From positions 1 through 34,739 of the forward strand of contig DATKXU010000119.1 in assembly GCA_035528905.1 (NCBI GenBank): a stretch of DNA of 34,739 bases, written 5' to 3'. The translations under genes were made by a program, and so were the position numbers. Of this stretch, positions 15,208 to 23,078 are shown one piece after another (the stretch's first letter is position 1; the number at the start of each line of letters is the position of its first letter). The notes under the pieces were generated by a model. It was given only the letters and a program-made list of their open reading frames with translations, made no database searches and was not told where the DNA came from. Origin of the DNA: DATKXU01 sp035528905. Lineage in GTDB: Bacteria > Armatimonadota > UBA5829 > DTJY01.

Positions 15208-15230
15208 GTAGGGGCGGGGTCACCCCGCCC
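15208..15230. repeat. GTAGGGGC-type palindromic repeat (copy 1)
   Basis: GTAGGGGCGGGGTCACCCCG plus three further bases contains an 8-bp perfect stem (GGGCGGGG with CCCCGCCC) around a TCA loop. It shares the GTAGGGGC word with two elements near 16.8 kb and lies between gltX and the PflX-like gene. It looks like a dispersed REP-type element. Confidence 0.6.
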
Positions 15231-15246
15231 GAGTTCCAAACGGATG

Positions 15247-15270
15247 GGTGGCGATTTCCGAATCGCCACC
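15247..15270 (-). terminator. Hairpin downstream of gltX
   Basis: GGTGGCGATT pairs perfectly with AATCGCCACC around TCCG, four bases after the gltX stop on the minus strand. It lacks a T-tract, so it may be an RNA-stabilising or dispersed repeat hairpin as much as a terminator. Confidence 0.45.
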
Positions 15271-15274
15271 TTGA

Positions 15275-16750
15275 TTAATCCGCCACCATCTCCGAAAGCA
15301 TCCCAAGCGTCCGGTTGAGGCGGAGGAGGACGCGGTCTCTGCCGAGGACGGCCATCGTCTCGAAGAGGCCGGGGCCGACAGTCCGCCCCGTAACCGCCAT
15401 GCGAACCGGGTGTATCACCTGCCCGCCGGATAACCCCATCTCTTCGCCTGCCTTGCGAACGGCTTCCTCTATGCCCTCCGTGGTAAATTCAGGAAGCTCT
15501 TCCAGGCGGGGCGTGAGCTTCTGGAGCAGATCGGGCGCGTAATCCTGGCTGAGCCATTTCTTGGTGCCCTTCTCCTCATACTCGGGCTCCGCCTCGAAGA
15601 AGAACCTGGCGGACTCGACGACCTCCGAGAGCGCCTTCAGCCTCGCCTGCTGGAGCGCGATTACCTTGCGCGTGTAGTCAAGCTCGTCGCGCGTCGGCTT
15701 CTGCGGCACGAGGCCTGCTTCCTGGAGATATGGGAGGCAGAGTTGCGTCAGCCTGCCGATATCGGCCTCCCGGATGTACACGCCGTTCATCCATTCCAGC
15801 TTCTGGACGTCGAAGATCACCGGATGGTCCACTATGCCCTCGATGCTGAAGCGGTCAATCAGCTCCTGAACGGGGAACAGCTCGCGCTCACCGCCGGGCG
15901 ACCAGCCCAGCAGCGTGATGAAGTTCATCATCGCCTCCGGGAGGAAGCCCCGCTCCCTGTATTCGAGGAATCTGACCGCTCCATGCCGCTTGCTCAGCTT
16001 TGTGCGATCCGGCCCGAGGATGAGCGGCGGATGCACGAACTTCGGCGGCTCCCAGCCGAGAGCCTCGTAGAGAAGGATGTGCTTGGGCGCACTGGAAATC
16101 CATTCCTCGCTGCGGATTACGTGGGTTATCTCCATGAGATGGTCGTCTACGACGCTGGCGAAGTGATACGTCGGGTAGCCGTCGGATTTCATGATGACAA
16201 AATCGTCGAGGAGCTGGTTCTCGAAAGCTATCTCGCCCCGAACAAGATCGCTGAACGTTGTCTGACCCTCCGATGGAACCTTGAAGCGCATTACCCCGCA
16301 GAGACCCTCGCCCAGCTTCTCCTCGACCTCACTTCGCGACAAGTCTATGCAGAGGCGGTCGTATCGGGTGGGCTGCTTCTTGGCCTCCTGCTCCTTACGC
16401 ATCTCGGCAAGCCGTTCGGTGGTGCAGAAGCAGTAGTAGGCGTCCCCCTGCTCCAGCAATTGCTGTGCATGTCGGTTGTAGATTTCCAGGCGCTCGGACT
16501 GGAAATAGGGGCCGTGAGGGCCGCCGACTTCCGGACCCTCATCCCATGTGGCGCCGAGCCAGCGCAGGCTCTCGTAAATCTCCTCCGCAGCGCCGGGAAC
16601 AAGTCTCGCCCTGTCGGTGTCCTCGATGCGCAGGATGAACTGGCCGCCGGTGTGCTTTGCGAGGAGCCAGTTGTACACGGCGGTGCGTATGTTGCCTATG
16701 TGCGCGAAGCCCGTCGGGCTCGGCGCGAATCTGACCCTGATTTTTTCCAT
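15275..16750 (-). CDS. gltX: Glutamyl-tRNA synthetase (GluRS)
   Basis: This class I aminoacyl-tRNA synthetase charges tRNA-Glu and, in many bacteria without GlnRS, also tRNA-Gln. The 491 residues are full length. The HIGH-type motif is HIGN at 17-20 in RFAPSPTGFAHIGN, and the KMSKS-type motif is KLSKR at 251-255. The anticodon-binding region follows. The ATG at 16750 is fixed by the family N-terminus MEKIRVRFAPSP; longer frames upstream run into a repeat. Palindromic repeats lie in the 94 bp between it and the gene upstream. Confidence 0.96.
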   Translation of the reverse strand: MEKIRVRFAPSPTGFAHIGNIRTAVYNWLLAKHTGGQFILRIEDTDRARLVPGAAEEIYESLRWLGATWDEGPEVGGPHGPYFQSERLEIYNRHAQQLLEQGDAYYCFCTTERLAEMRKEQEAKKQPTRYDRLCIDLSRSEVEEKLGEGLCGVMRFKVPSEGQTTFSDLVRGEIAFENQLLDDFVIMKSDGYPTYHFASVVDDHLMEITHVIRSEEWISSAPKHILLYEALGWEPPKFVHPPLILGPDRTKLSKRHGAVRFLEYRERGFLPEAMMNFITLLGWSPGGERELFPVQELIDRFSIEGIVDHPVIFDVQKLEWMNGVYIREADIGRLTQLCLPYLQEAGLVPQKPTRDELDYTRKVIALQQARLKALSEVVESARFFFEAEPEYEEKGTKKWLSQDYAPDLLQKLTPRLEELPEFTTEGIEEAVRKAGEEMGLSGGQVIHPVRMAVTGRTVGPGLFETMAVLGRDRVLLRLNRTLGMLSEMVAD

Positions 16751-16769
16751 GATTGCATCCGATCCATCT

Positions 16770-16850
16770 GTAGGGGCAGGTCTGAGACCTGCCCCTACCC
16801 CCAATCCATACCGTATGTCCACACGGGCGAGGCATGCCTCGCCCCTACGC
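16770..16850. repeat. Pair of GTAGGGGC-type palindromes in the gltX leader
   Basis: The first element (16770-16798) has 14-bp arms, GTAGGGGCAGGTCT and AGACCTGCCCCTAC, around one base. The second (16825-16844) is the perfect palindrome GGGCGAGGCATGCCTCGCCC, followed by CTAC. They fill the gap between the HARE-like gene and gltX and resemble copy 1 at 15208, as expected of a mobile REP-type family. Confidence 0.7.
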
Positions 16851-18707
16851 CTTGCGGATGTACTTCCTCTTGGCCTTCTTGAAGCCCTGGTCCACCTTCT
16901 TCTCATCGAAGTGCCAGAGCGCCGATTTCGGCTTCTGGTAGAACGCGTAGTACGAGCTGAGTATCGAGGCCGCCAGCCGCCGCCTCGTCCTGCGCACGAT
17001 GTTGACCTCCGTGAACAGCGTAACGAAGGGGACACCTTTCCGGTGGTATGCCATCAGGCGGCACATAAGCTCGAAGGTTGTCATTTCCCTCTGCTTGGCT
17101 TCCTCCGAGAACGCCAGAAGCTCCTCGATTCTGTTCGGACTGACGAGCACCAGCGGGTCCGTCTTACCCTCATACGCAAATTGAAACTCGTCCGCGCTCG
17201 CCGTCCTGACGAGTTGGAACAGCGCGCCCGATTCGGGCATGTCCTCCGCGTACCAGTTGCCCATGTCGTATATCAGGCCGGTCTCCCGATTGACCCAAAC
17301 ATCGCCGCGCTTGTCTCCGTCCACCAGAGTTACCTCGATGACGTGCGGGCCGATGGGGAAGAAGGTTTTCGGAATCTGGCACAGCGGGAACGTGCCCAGC
17401 ACTCTGTGGTGGCGCGTAACCGAGCAGCGCGCCGACTCGGAGGGTGGAAGCTCGTCCTGCTCGGTGATCGGATACTGATCGCCTACGTCCTGCACGAGGG
17501 GGTTATGGATTTCTTTGTCCAGACCGCCTTCGAGGCCCTCATCTTCGAGCTCCGCGTCCAGCCGTTCGCCTTCCGGGGTCTCGAAAACGAGCGTCTGGAT
17601 TTCCAGCTCAGGCGGGATCGAGTTGACATACGCAGGCACGGTATCCGCCGTCCGCCAGCGGTCGGCTCCCACCCATGCAAACCGAGGATCGGCTCGCATT
17701 GCGTCACCGAGTCCTTCGGCTGCAACCGCGTATATCGGCTCGCCCGGCGATATCTCGAAGATGGTTTCGAGGACAGCCGGCATCCTGGCTGCTCCCTCCG
17801 CTGAGACGATCTGTGCGACCTCATCCAGGTCTCTCGCGGAAATGGTGAGGCTGAGCTCCGGTGCGACTTCCTCCGCTTCCTCGGCTCTCTCGACGACGGC
17901 CTGCGGAGCCTCCTCCATGATCTCTTCGGCAAGGCGATCGGCCATTTTGACCAGCATGGTGTTGTATTTCTCGACCATCCGCTTGCTTGCCCAGCGCTGA
18001 TCGGACAGCCATACCAGTTTATCGCTCTTGATCAGCTTGTCGAAGGCCGCGACGGGATCGAATGCCTCGCCCAGCGCCCGCCATTGAAACAGTCCGATGA
18101 GCTTATTGCACACCGGGATCTTCGCGGCGTCAATGAACTTGACTGCGGTGGCTGCGATCTCCTCCCCTGTCCAATCCACCTTCGCGGCCGCCTTCTCCAG
18201 AGCTTCGATTTCACTCTCGTCAAGCCCGTTGTCGAAGATCAAGTCTTCTTCGTTGTCGGAGGTCACTTCCAGCAGCCACTCTCTGAGGGCAAACAGATCG
18301 TCGGAAATGCGGAAGAACTTGGTCTCATCGGCCAGCATCCTGGCAGCCAGCGTTTCGTAGTAGTCCGCCGGCCGCTCGTATACGCTGGACAGCTCGTTGG
18401 CTATTTGCTGCACAGGCATCGGGCGGCCATATTCGGCGATGATCTCCCGGATGACGCGCTCCACCGGCCGCTGCTTGTCCTCGTAGCGAACTTCCAGGTC
18501 CCACCTGCGGTCAATCTGGGCGAATCTCGGGCTCGCCGCGAGAGCATGGCGCATCAGCTTGGCGCTGTACTCCTCCTTCCCGATCGCACCCACGATCTCC
18601 GCGGAACGAACCGGCTCCTTGCATCCCAGCAGGGCGGAGTACGCCTGGTCCTCCAGGTAACGTATCGCCGCCTGCTCGACGGGGCTCTCCACGCTCACAC
18701 CATCCAA
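16845..18707 (-). CDS. HARE-HTH-like multi-domain protein, function unknown
   Basis: This 620-residue soluble, acidic protein was not firmly recognised. Two stretches, RPVERVIREIIAEYGRPMPV and a similar segment near the N-terminus (ALLGCKEPVRSAEIVGAIG), look like winged-helix HARE-HTH or RpoE-delta-type modules. These are repeats with the pattern helix, then gxpv..qeIa, then RF/FFRI, then W. The last 60 residues are strongly basic, ending KKAKRKYIRKA, which suggests nucleic-acid contact. The TTG start at 18707 is preceded by GGAGG at 7 nt; the open frame continues upstream to 18755 without a better site. A role in transcription or DNA binding is inferred. Confidence 0.6.
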   Translation of the reverse strand: MDGVSVESPVEQAAIRYLEDQAYSALLGCKEPVRSAEIVGAIGKEEYSAKLMRHALAASPRFAQIDRRWDLEVRYEDKQRPVERVIREIIAEYGRPMPVQQIANELSSVYERPADYYETLAARMLADETKFFRISDDLFALREWLLEVTSDNEEDLIFDNGLDESEIEALEKAAAKVDWTGEEIAATAVKFIDAAKIPVCNKLIGLFQWRALGEAFDPVAAFDKLIKSDKLVWLSDQRWASKRMVEKYNTMLVKMADRLAEEIMEEAPQAVVERAEEAEEVAPELSLTISARDLDEVAQIVSAEGAARMPAVLETIFEISPGEPIYAVAAEGLGDAMRADPRFAWVGADRWRTADTVPAYVNSIPPELEIQTLVFETPEGERLDAELEDEGLEGGLDKEIHNPLVQDVGDQYPITEQDELPPSESARCSVTRHHRVLGTFPLCQIPKTFFPIGPHVIEVTLVDGDKRGDVWVNRETGLIYDMGNWYAEDMPESGALFQLVRTASADEFQFAYEGKTDPLVLVSPNRIEELLAFSEEAKQREMTTFELMCRLMAYHRKGVPFVTLFTEVNIVRRTRRRLAASILSSYYAFYQKPKSALWHFDEKKVDQGFKKAKRKYIRKA

Positions 18708-18823
18708 TTCAACACCTCCGTGTTTATGGCAATTCTTGTCAGTCTTTCCTCGCAAATAGACCCTTCGTCCGCCGCGGCCGACTCAGGGTGACAGGACGAC
18801 ATGCGAGTACATCGTGGACCCTT

Positions 18824-20140
18824 CTAATCACACCGGGCCAATAAATCGTAATGCCTTGCCTCGATCACCTCTGCTAACACGAATTCGCCTGGTAGGGCCG
18901 AAGCGCCTTCGACATAGACCAGGCCGTCTATATCCGGCGCATCGCGGCAGCTTCTTCCTACAAGCGAGTCGCCCTTGATGCCTTCTATCAGAACCTCGAT
19001 GCGTGTGCCCACCAGTTTCTTGTTCGTGTCGAGCGATATCTCCTGCTGCCGCTGCATGAGCCTGCAGTAGCGCCTGTCAATCGTGCTGCGGTGGACCTTA
19101 TCCGGCAGAAGCGCAGCGCGCGTGCCTTCCTCCGCAGAGTAGGGGAATACGCCTACTCGGTCGAAGCGAACCCGCTCCACGAAGTCCATCAGCTCCTCGA
19201 ACTCCTCCTCAGTCTCTCCGGGGAAGCCGACCATGAGCGTCGTCCTCAGAGCGGCCTCAGGGCAGCTCTCCCTGATGCGGGCGAAAAGGTCAAGATACGC
19301 CTGCTTGCTCCCCTGCCTTCCCATGGCGCGCAGAATCCTGTCCGAGCAGTGCTGCAGAGGGACATCAATGTACCTACAGACCTTCTCATTCTCCGCGATA
19401 GCGCGGATCAGCTCGTCGGTGATCCTGGTCGGGTAACAGTACAGCAGGCGAATCCAGTGAATCCCCTCCAACGCGGCCAGCTTCTCCAGCAGGCGCGGAA
19501 GAAGCAGCTCGCCCTCCGCATCCAGGCCGTACCGCGTGATGTCCTGCGCGACTAGGTTCAGCTCCTTGACGCCGACTTTGGCCAGCGCTCTTGCCTCGTC
19601 GAGGACGATCTCCTCCGGCCGGCTGCGGAATCCTCCCCGGATGCTGGGGATCACGCAGTACGCGCACCGGTTATCGCAGCCGTCCGCGATGCGCAGGTAG
19701 GCGGTCCACGGCGGAGTGGAGAGCACGCGGCTTCTACTCTCCATCCACCAGGCGCACGGCTCGCCTATCTTCATGACCCTGCCGCCCCGCAGAGTGCGAG
19801 AGATCGTCTCCGCAATGTCGTGTACCTTGCCCAGGCCCAGGAAGGCGTCGGCCTCCGGGAGCTCCTTCGCAAGCTGCTCGCCGTGCCGCTGTACTAGACA
19901 GCCGGTCACTATTACAGAACGGCAAGCGCCGTTCGTCTTGTAACGAACGGCGTCAAGTATGCAGTCTACCGCCTCCTCCTTCGCGCTCCGGATGAAGCCG
20001 CAGGTGTTGACGATCAAGACCTCTGCGCGGGCCGGATCCGTCTCTATCTCATGCCCAGCCTTCTCGACCTCCCCAAGAATCTCCTCCGCGTCCACCGTAT
20101 TCTTCGGGCAGCCGAGGCTGATTAAACCGATTCTAGCCAT
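18824..20140 (-). CDS. rimO: Ribosomal protein S12 methylthiotransferase RimO
   Basis: RimO adds a methylthio group to the conserved Asp of ribosomal protein S12. The 438 residues hold an N-terminal methylthiotransferase domain with Cys 11 (SLGCPKN), 47 (NTCGF) and 81 (GCLVQR). The radical SAM motif DGCDNRCAYC (155, 159, 162) follows, and then a C-terminal TRAM domain. The N-terminus MARIGLISLGCPKN separates RimO from the related MiaB. The gene is 171 bp downstream of ftsK; the intergenic region holds repeats. Confidence 0.95.
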   Translation of the reverse strand: MARIGLISLGCPKNTVDAEEILGEVEKAGHEIETDPARAEVLIVNTCGFIRSAKEEAVDCILDAVRYKTNGACRSVIVTGCLVQRHGEQLAKELPEADAFLGLGKVHDIAETISRTLRGGRVMKIGEPCAWWMESRSRVLSTPPWTAYLRIADGCDNRCAYCVIPSIRGGFRSRPEEIVLDEARALAKVGVKELNLVAQDITRYGLDAEGELLLPRLLEKLAALEGIHWIRLLYCYPTRITDELIRAIAENEKVCRYIDVPLQHCSDRILRAMGRQGSKQAYLDLFARIRESCPEAALRTTLMVGFPGETEEEFEELMDFVERVRFDRVGVFPYSAEEGTRAALLPDKVHRSTIDRRYCRLMQRQQEISLDTNKKLVGTRIEVLIEGIKGDSLVGRSCRDAPDIDGLVYVEGASALPGEFVLAEVIEARHYDLLARCD

Positions 20141-20154
20141 AAATTAGGGATCCA

Positions 20155-20310
20155 TCCGCCTTCGCTGAAGCTTCGGCGGACAAGGGTTCCAGGGATCAAG
20201 GAATCCAAGAACCACTCCTATACCAATTCCGGGAAACTCCGATGTAAATTGGAACGGGAGGGCGAAGCTCCTGCTGAGCCGGTTCTTCAAGCGGGAGGGC
20301 GAACGGGAGC
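20155..20310. repeat. Dispersed-type repeats between rimO and ftsK
   Basis: TCCGCC at about 20155 pairs with GGCGGA around the palindrome GAAGCTTC. Further right, the phrase GGGAGGGCGAA occurs twice (near 20257 and 20293), once followed by GCTCCTGCTGAGCC. Such words are common in dispersed intergenic repeats of metagenomic genomes. No gene is visible here. Confidence 0.5.
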
Positions 20311-20311
20311 C

Positions 20312-22534
20312 TCACTCCTCTTCCTCAAGCGGTTCCGGGGCGGCTTCGCCGAACACGGGCCTGCCGAAGATCCTGTCCAGTCCCTCCCTGCTGATGAGCA
20401 CATTCCGCGGCTTTGCGCCATCGAGTGGACCCACGATTCCTTGCTGCTCCATCGCGTCCACGAGACGCGCCGCGCGCGTGTAGCCGATCTTGAACCGGCG
20501 CTGGATCATAGACGTAGACGCATAGCCGGTAGTGACCACAAGCCGAACCGCCGGCTCGTAGACCTCGTCTTTGACGGCATCGTCCAGGCTTCCGCCGGTT
20601 GACAGGTCGCCTATCTGCGCCGGCTCCATTGTGTACTCCGGCGACTCCTGGTCCTTCAGATACTTCACGAGGGCCTCGATCTCTCTCTCCGAAATGAAGC
20701 ATCCCTGGACCCTGACCGGCTTGGCGGCATCAATCGGCTTGAACAGCATGTCGCCCCGCCCGATCAATCTCTCGGCGCCGCCCATATCCAGGATCGTCCG
20801 GCTGTCTACCTGGGAGTTCATCGCAAAGGCTATTCTCGAGGATATGTTCGCCTTGATCGTGCCCGTCACGATATCCACGGACGGCCGCTGCGTCGCAATC
20901 ACGAGGTGGATGCCTGTCGCCCGGGCCAGTTGGGCCAAGCGGCAGACTGCGAACTCCACATCCGGGCCTGCCTGCATCATCAGGTCGGCAAGCTCATCTA
21001 CGACTATCACAATGTAGGGCAGGCGCTCTTCCGGCTTTGCCCTTTCGTTGTAAGTATCGAAGTTCCTGGCTCCGGCTCTGACGAAGAGATCATACCTGTG
21101 CTCCATCTCCTTCAAGGCAGCGCGGAATATGCCGGTCGTCTGCCTTATATCTCTCACGGCCGGGGTGCACAGGTGCGGGATGCCGTCGAATAGGCTCAGC
21201 TCCACCCGCTTTGGATCGATGAGTATGAACTTGAGCTCCCTGGGCGTTGCGCGGAACAGGAGGCTTGCGATCAGCGAATTCAGGCAGACGCTCTTGCCGG
21301 CATTCGTCGCACCGGCAACCAGCATGTGCGGCATCTTGGTCAGATCCGCGAACCTTGGCTCTCCTGCAACGTCCTTCCCCAGCGCAAAGGTCAGCTTCGA
21401 GGGCGCATTCCAGAACTGCTCTGTGTCTATGACCTCTCTCAGAGTGACTAGTGCCGGGTTGCTGTTCGGCACCTCGACGCCGATCGCAGATTTGCCGGGA
21501 ATCGGTGCCTCGACCCTGACGTCAATGGCGGCCAGCGCCATCGCCAGGTTATCCGCCAGGCTCACGATCTTGTTCACTTTTATGCCGGGCGCAAGCCGTA
21601 TCTCGTACCTGGTAACCGTCGGGCCGTGGCTGACCTCGACGACATCACCCTCGATCTTGAAATCCTCGAGCGTGCTCTCGATTACGTCAATCTTGTAATT
21701 GAGCTCCGCCTGAACCCGCTTAGGCGGCAGAGGCGGTTCCTTGAGGAGCGTGATCGGCGGAAGCTGGAACTCGGAATCTCCGGCCTTGGGCCTCACGCCA
21801 TCTGCGGTGCGCGCCACGACCACGGCCTCGGCTGCATCGGTCTTGTCGCCATTGGTCAGCATGCGCTGCTTGATGATGGATAAGACTTCCGGGCGCTCCC
21901 TGGGCGGCCTCATCTCCGGGCGCTGTGCAGTTTCCCCCAGGCGCCGATCATCGTATGCGCGGGTTCTCCGCCGGCGGCGCCGGAAAGCAAAACTCGCTCC
22001 TTCGAAGAGAGCGAGGATCACCGAGGCCAGAGGCACGCCGGTGACCAGCAGCACCGCCACGATTGCAATCGCCACCAACACGATGTAGCTGCTTATCCGA
22101 CCGAAGATAATTTCGAGTCCATATGCAAGTCCCAGGCCGACCAGGCCGCCTCCGTGCTGCAGTTCCCGCCTGAATTCGGCGGCTTCGAGCTCCGGCCTGT
22201 GGCTTATCAAGCCCGTGATGCTGTCGGTTCTGGCGAACTGGCACCAGCTCACGAATACGAGGAAGAGCAGGAGAAAGCCGGCCAGTTTCTGTCCTGCCGT
22301 GGAATGGCGGGTGCCGGTGACCAGGACGCCGCCCACAAACATAAGGAGGACCGGCGCCGCATACGCGCCCAGACCTGCAATGGACTTCAGAGCCGGTCCG
22401 AGCACTTCGCCGAACCTTCCGGAGTGCGGCATCAGAATCCCAACGAGCAGTACCGCTCCGAGAGCGAACGCCGCAACCCCCACTATGTCCTGTAACAAGG
22501 GATCGTTGTCCGGCTTCCGACGCGTCTTTGCCAT
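20312..22534 (-). CDS. ftsK: DNA translocase FtsK/SpoIIIE
   Basis: FtsK is a septum-anchored motor that pumps chromosomal DNA during division. The 740-residue protein has about four N-terminal membrane helices (residues 17-170), a short basic linker, an FtsK alpha/beta motor and a C-terminal gamma winged-helix domain. The Walker A is GATNAGKS at 408-415 (most relatives have GATGSGKS), and the Walker B is VIVVDELADLM near 505. The gamma domain includes MIQRRFKIGYTRAARLVDAM. The ATG at 22534 was chosen because the promoter at 22557-22585 lies inside the longer frame, ruling out a start at 22618. Confidence 0.95.
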   Translation of the reverse strand: MAKTRRKPDNDPLLQDIVGVAAFALGAVLLVGILMPHSGRFGEVLGPALKSIAGLGAYAAPVLLMFVGGVLVTGTRHSTAGQKLAGFLLLFLVFVSWCQFARTDSITGLISHRPELEAAEFRRELQHGGGLVGLGLAYGLEIIFGRISSYIVLVAIAIVAVLLVTGVPLASVILALFEGASFAFRRRRRRTRAYDDRRLGETAQRPEMRPPRERPEVLSIIKQRMLTNGDKTDAAEAVVVARTADGVRPKAGDSEFQLPPITLLKEPPLPPKRVQAELNYKIDVIESTLEDFKIEGDVVEVSHGPTVTRYEIRLAPGIKVNKIVSLADNLAMALAAIDVRVEAPIPGKSAIGVEVPNSNPALVTLREVIDTEQFWNAPSKLTFALGKDVAGEPRFADLTKMPHMLVAGATNAGKSVCLNSLIASLLFRATPRELKFILIDPKRVELSLFDGIPHLCTPAVRDIRQTTGIFRAALKEMEHRYDLFVRAGARNFDTYNERAKPEERLPYIVIVVDELADLMMQAGPDVEFAVCRLAQLARATGIHLVIATQRPSVDIVTGTIKANISSRIAFAMNSQVDSRTILDMGGAERLIGRGDMLFKPIDAAKPVRVQGCFISEREIEALVKYLKDQESPEYTMEPAQIGDLSTGGSLDDAVKDEVYEPAVRLVVTTGYASTSMIQRRFKIGYTRAARLVDAMEQQGIVGPLDGAKPRNVLISREGLDRIFGRPVFGEAAPEPLEEEE

Positions 22535-22556
22535 GAATATGCGCCCCTCGAAGCTA

Positions 22557-22585
22557 AGTATATCAGAGAGGGGCGGCACGGTCAA
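22557..22585 (-). promoter_or_regulatory. Sigma-70 promoter of ftsK
   Basis: On the minus strand, TTGACC (22585-22580) and TATACT (22562-22557) are 17 bp apart. It is back to back with the tRNA promoter on the other strand. Confidence 0.8.
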
Positions 22586-22611
22586 GGATGGGCTCACCCG
22601 ATCGGGCTGAG

Positions 22612-22640
22612 TTGACAATGCGCCTTTGCAATGCTATACT
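22612..22640 (+). promoter_or_regulatory. Sigma-70 promoter of the tRNA cluster
   Basis: TTGACA at 22612-22617 and TATACT at 22635-22640 are separated by exactly 17 bp, 30 bp upstream of the first tRNA. It is close to the strongest possible consensus, as expected for stable RNA genes. Confidence 0.9.
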
Positions 22641-22669
22641 ATATCGCACATTAGAGTGCAGGATTGAGC

Positions 22670-22745
22670 GCGCTTGTAGCTCAGGGGATAGAGCGGAAGG
22701 TTGCGGACCTTTAGGTCGGGGGTTCGAATCCCTCCAAGCGCGCCA
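22670..22745 (+). tRNA. tRNA-Arg (anticodon GCG)
   Basis: The 76-nt cloverleaf has acceptor GCGCTTG/CAAGCGC, discriminator G and encoded CCA. The D arm is GCTC-AGGGGATA-GAGC with A20, an arginine identity base. The anticodon stem is GAAGG/CCTTT, and its loop TTGCGGA gives anticodon GCG. The T arm loop is TTCGAAT. It reads CGC and CGU. Most bacteria use an inosine-modified ACG anticodon for this box, so GCG is unusual. Confidence 0.9.
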
Positions 22746-22781
22746 GTTATCTTTCGGTCCCGGCAGGGATGCACAAAGGCT

Positions 22782-22857
22782 GCCCTTGTAGCTCAGTGGA
22801 TAGAGCGCCTCCGTCCTAAGGAGGGCGTCGGGAGTTCGATTCTCTCCAAGGGCGCCA
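22782..22857 (+). tRNA. tRNA-Arg (anticodon CCT)
   Basis: The 76-nt cloverleaf has acceptor GCCCTTG/CAAGGGC, discriminator G, encoded CCA, anticodon stem CCTCC/GGAGG and loop GTCCTAA with anticodon CCT, reading AGG. The first 23 positions are almost the same as in the preceding tRNA-Arg, suggesting a common origin. A 36-bp spacer separates the two. Confidence 0.95.
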
Positions 22858-22873
22858 TTTTTGTTGCCGCTGT

Positions 22874-22964
<91 letters not shown>

Positions 22965-23078
22965 TATTGACTCGCCGTGCTGTCGTCCGCTTGACAGGAC
23001 TTAGTCACCCTCTTGTCGAATAGGCCCATGCGCCTGCCCTGCAACCATTTCAAGCTGACAAGCGTACATAGGATAGAC

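Noticed and set aside
16770..16850. CRISPR array or riboswitch in the gltX leader
   Set aside because: There are only two palindromes of different sequence with no regular spacers, and no conserved aptamer core was seen. No CRISPR array was found in the window.
15743..17804. Long plus-strand frames opposite gltX and the HARE-like gene
   Set aside because: They are mirror frames produced by the high GC third positions of the real minus-strand genes.
22991..22996. TTGACA as the -35 of a promoter for the SEDS-PBP gene
   Set aside because: No acceptable -10 box is found at 16-18 bp. The gene may instead be read from the tRNA promoter.
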